From Atopsyche davidsoni (lineage: Eukaryota; Arthropoda; Insecta; Trichoptera; Hydrobiosidae), in NCBI GenBank assembly GCA_022113835.1, contig JAILWY010000027.1, positions 3,536,501 through 3,600,500 on the forward strand: a stretch of 64,000 nucleotides of DNA, written 5' to 3'. This document shows positions 63,554-64,000 of the stretch, one piece after another; the stretch's first letter is position 1; every line of letters begins with the position of its first letter. A program made the translations under genes and the position numbers. A model generated the notes under the pieces. That model did no database searches. It was not told the DNA's origin and worked only from the letters and a program-made list of their open reading frames with translations.

Positions 63554-63745
63554 GCGAAGTGAGGAGAGCCATCCCGGTAGCCAATTAAGGCACAATTTAA
63601 CGGGAACCCCCGGGGGTGCCGCCTCCACCCTCCCCGGTACATCGCATTAAACCTCCCCTCCCCGGGCCCGCAGAGACCTCGCTTATAATGAGACCGGAGC
63701 GTCTGGAGACGGCGCTCCCCGGCTGGGGGCAACGCCGTATGCTCT
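63554..63745. other. GC-rich island at the edge of the array
   Basis: Contains CCCCCGGGGGTGCCGCC, CCTCCCCGGGCCCGCAG and GGCGCTCCCCGGCTGGGGGC, by far the most GC-rich stretch near the right end. Open frames of up to 81 codons cross it but none has a recognisable domain. It could be a promoter or a conserved regulatory block. The last 250 bp of the window are AT-rich and show nothing. Confidence 0.4.
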
Positions 63746-64000
63746 AAGATTAAACGGATTTATTGCTGAACCTGTGCTAAAAGTATTAAAAAAATGTAAA
63801 ATCTATTGTTTTTTGAGTCGACCGCAAAGATCGCTTATTCGCGTATCACTTCGAGTGCTTTGGGATTACGAGTATATCCTATGTATAAAAAAAAGTATAA
63901 TGTGCATTTGGAAGTCTGGTCTTCTTGATCGCTTTCCACCTTTTCATATTTTTTAAAAAATATAATACATACTAGACTATTCAATTAATATTTTAAAAAT

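Noticed and set aside
63487..63732. 81-codon minus-strand open frame in a GC-rich island
   Set aside because: Composition effect, no domain; a coding role cannot be supported.

Overview
The window reads as AT-rich nuclear DNA of an animal, most likely an insect. Three multi-exon genes have GT/AG introns. The repeats are mariner relics, TTAA-flanked MITEs, LINE relics and tRNA-like SINE candidates. There is no operon structure, no dense coding and no CRISPR array. The species cannot be named from the sequence.

Genes lie only in the first third. (1) 7212-11222 (+) is a ten-exon gene for a coiled-coil protein of about 494 residues. It resembles the outer-dynein-arm docking-complex family (ODAD1/CCDC114, CCDC63). 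(2) 11564-18209 (-) is a seven-exon gene for a protein of about 336 residues in the CCDC42/CFAP73 family, also axonemal. The two genes converge, and their poly(A) signals are only 43 bp apart, so their transcripts probably meet or overlap tail to tail. (3) 19240-20195 (+) is a two-exon peptidyl-tRNA hydrolase 2 (PTRH2/Bit1) gene with an N-terminal membrane anchor, head to head with gene 2. A match to the ciliary X-box consensus lies about 640 bp upstream of the first gene. Two neighbouring flagellar genes suggest a small sperm/cilium neighbourhood.

The long fourth intron of the CCDC42-like gene is a transposon nest: a MITE with CAGTGGCGTACC ends, a TTAA-flanked MITE, a deleted mariner and a G-quadruplex motif. 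Three mariner copies of one family (3.9, 14.8 and 43.3 kb) carry different deletions. The TTAA MITE has a second copy at 46.7 kb whose right arm has been replaced.

From 20.2 to 64 kb no protein gene can be supported. This desert holds a minisatellite of 11 units of about 195 bp with a higher-order A-B-A-B pattern (25.2-27.2 kb). It also holds a four-unit array whose units carry a CRE palindrome (41.1-42.0 kb), a three-unit array (62.5-63.5 kb), a (TA)n tract, LINE and SINE-like relics, and a dispersed family with a hammerhead-ribozyme-like core at 42.4, 57.5 and 57.9 kb. Short islands of higher GC (for example 23.1, 28.8, 42.9, 50.3 and 63.6 kb) stand out from the AT-rich background. They could be conserved regulatory DNA of a gene outside the window or ancient repeats; that reading is inference.

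No wholly new system can be claimed. The most unusual items are the hammerhead-like family with its 56-bp foldback, the higher-order minisatellite abutting a CpG-rich island, and the convergent axonemal gene pair.
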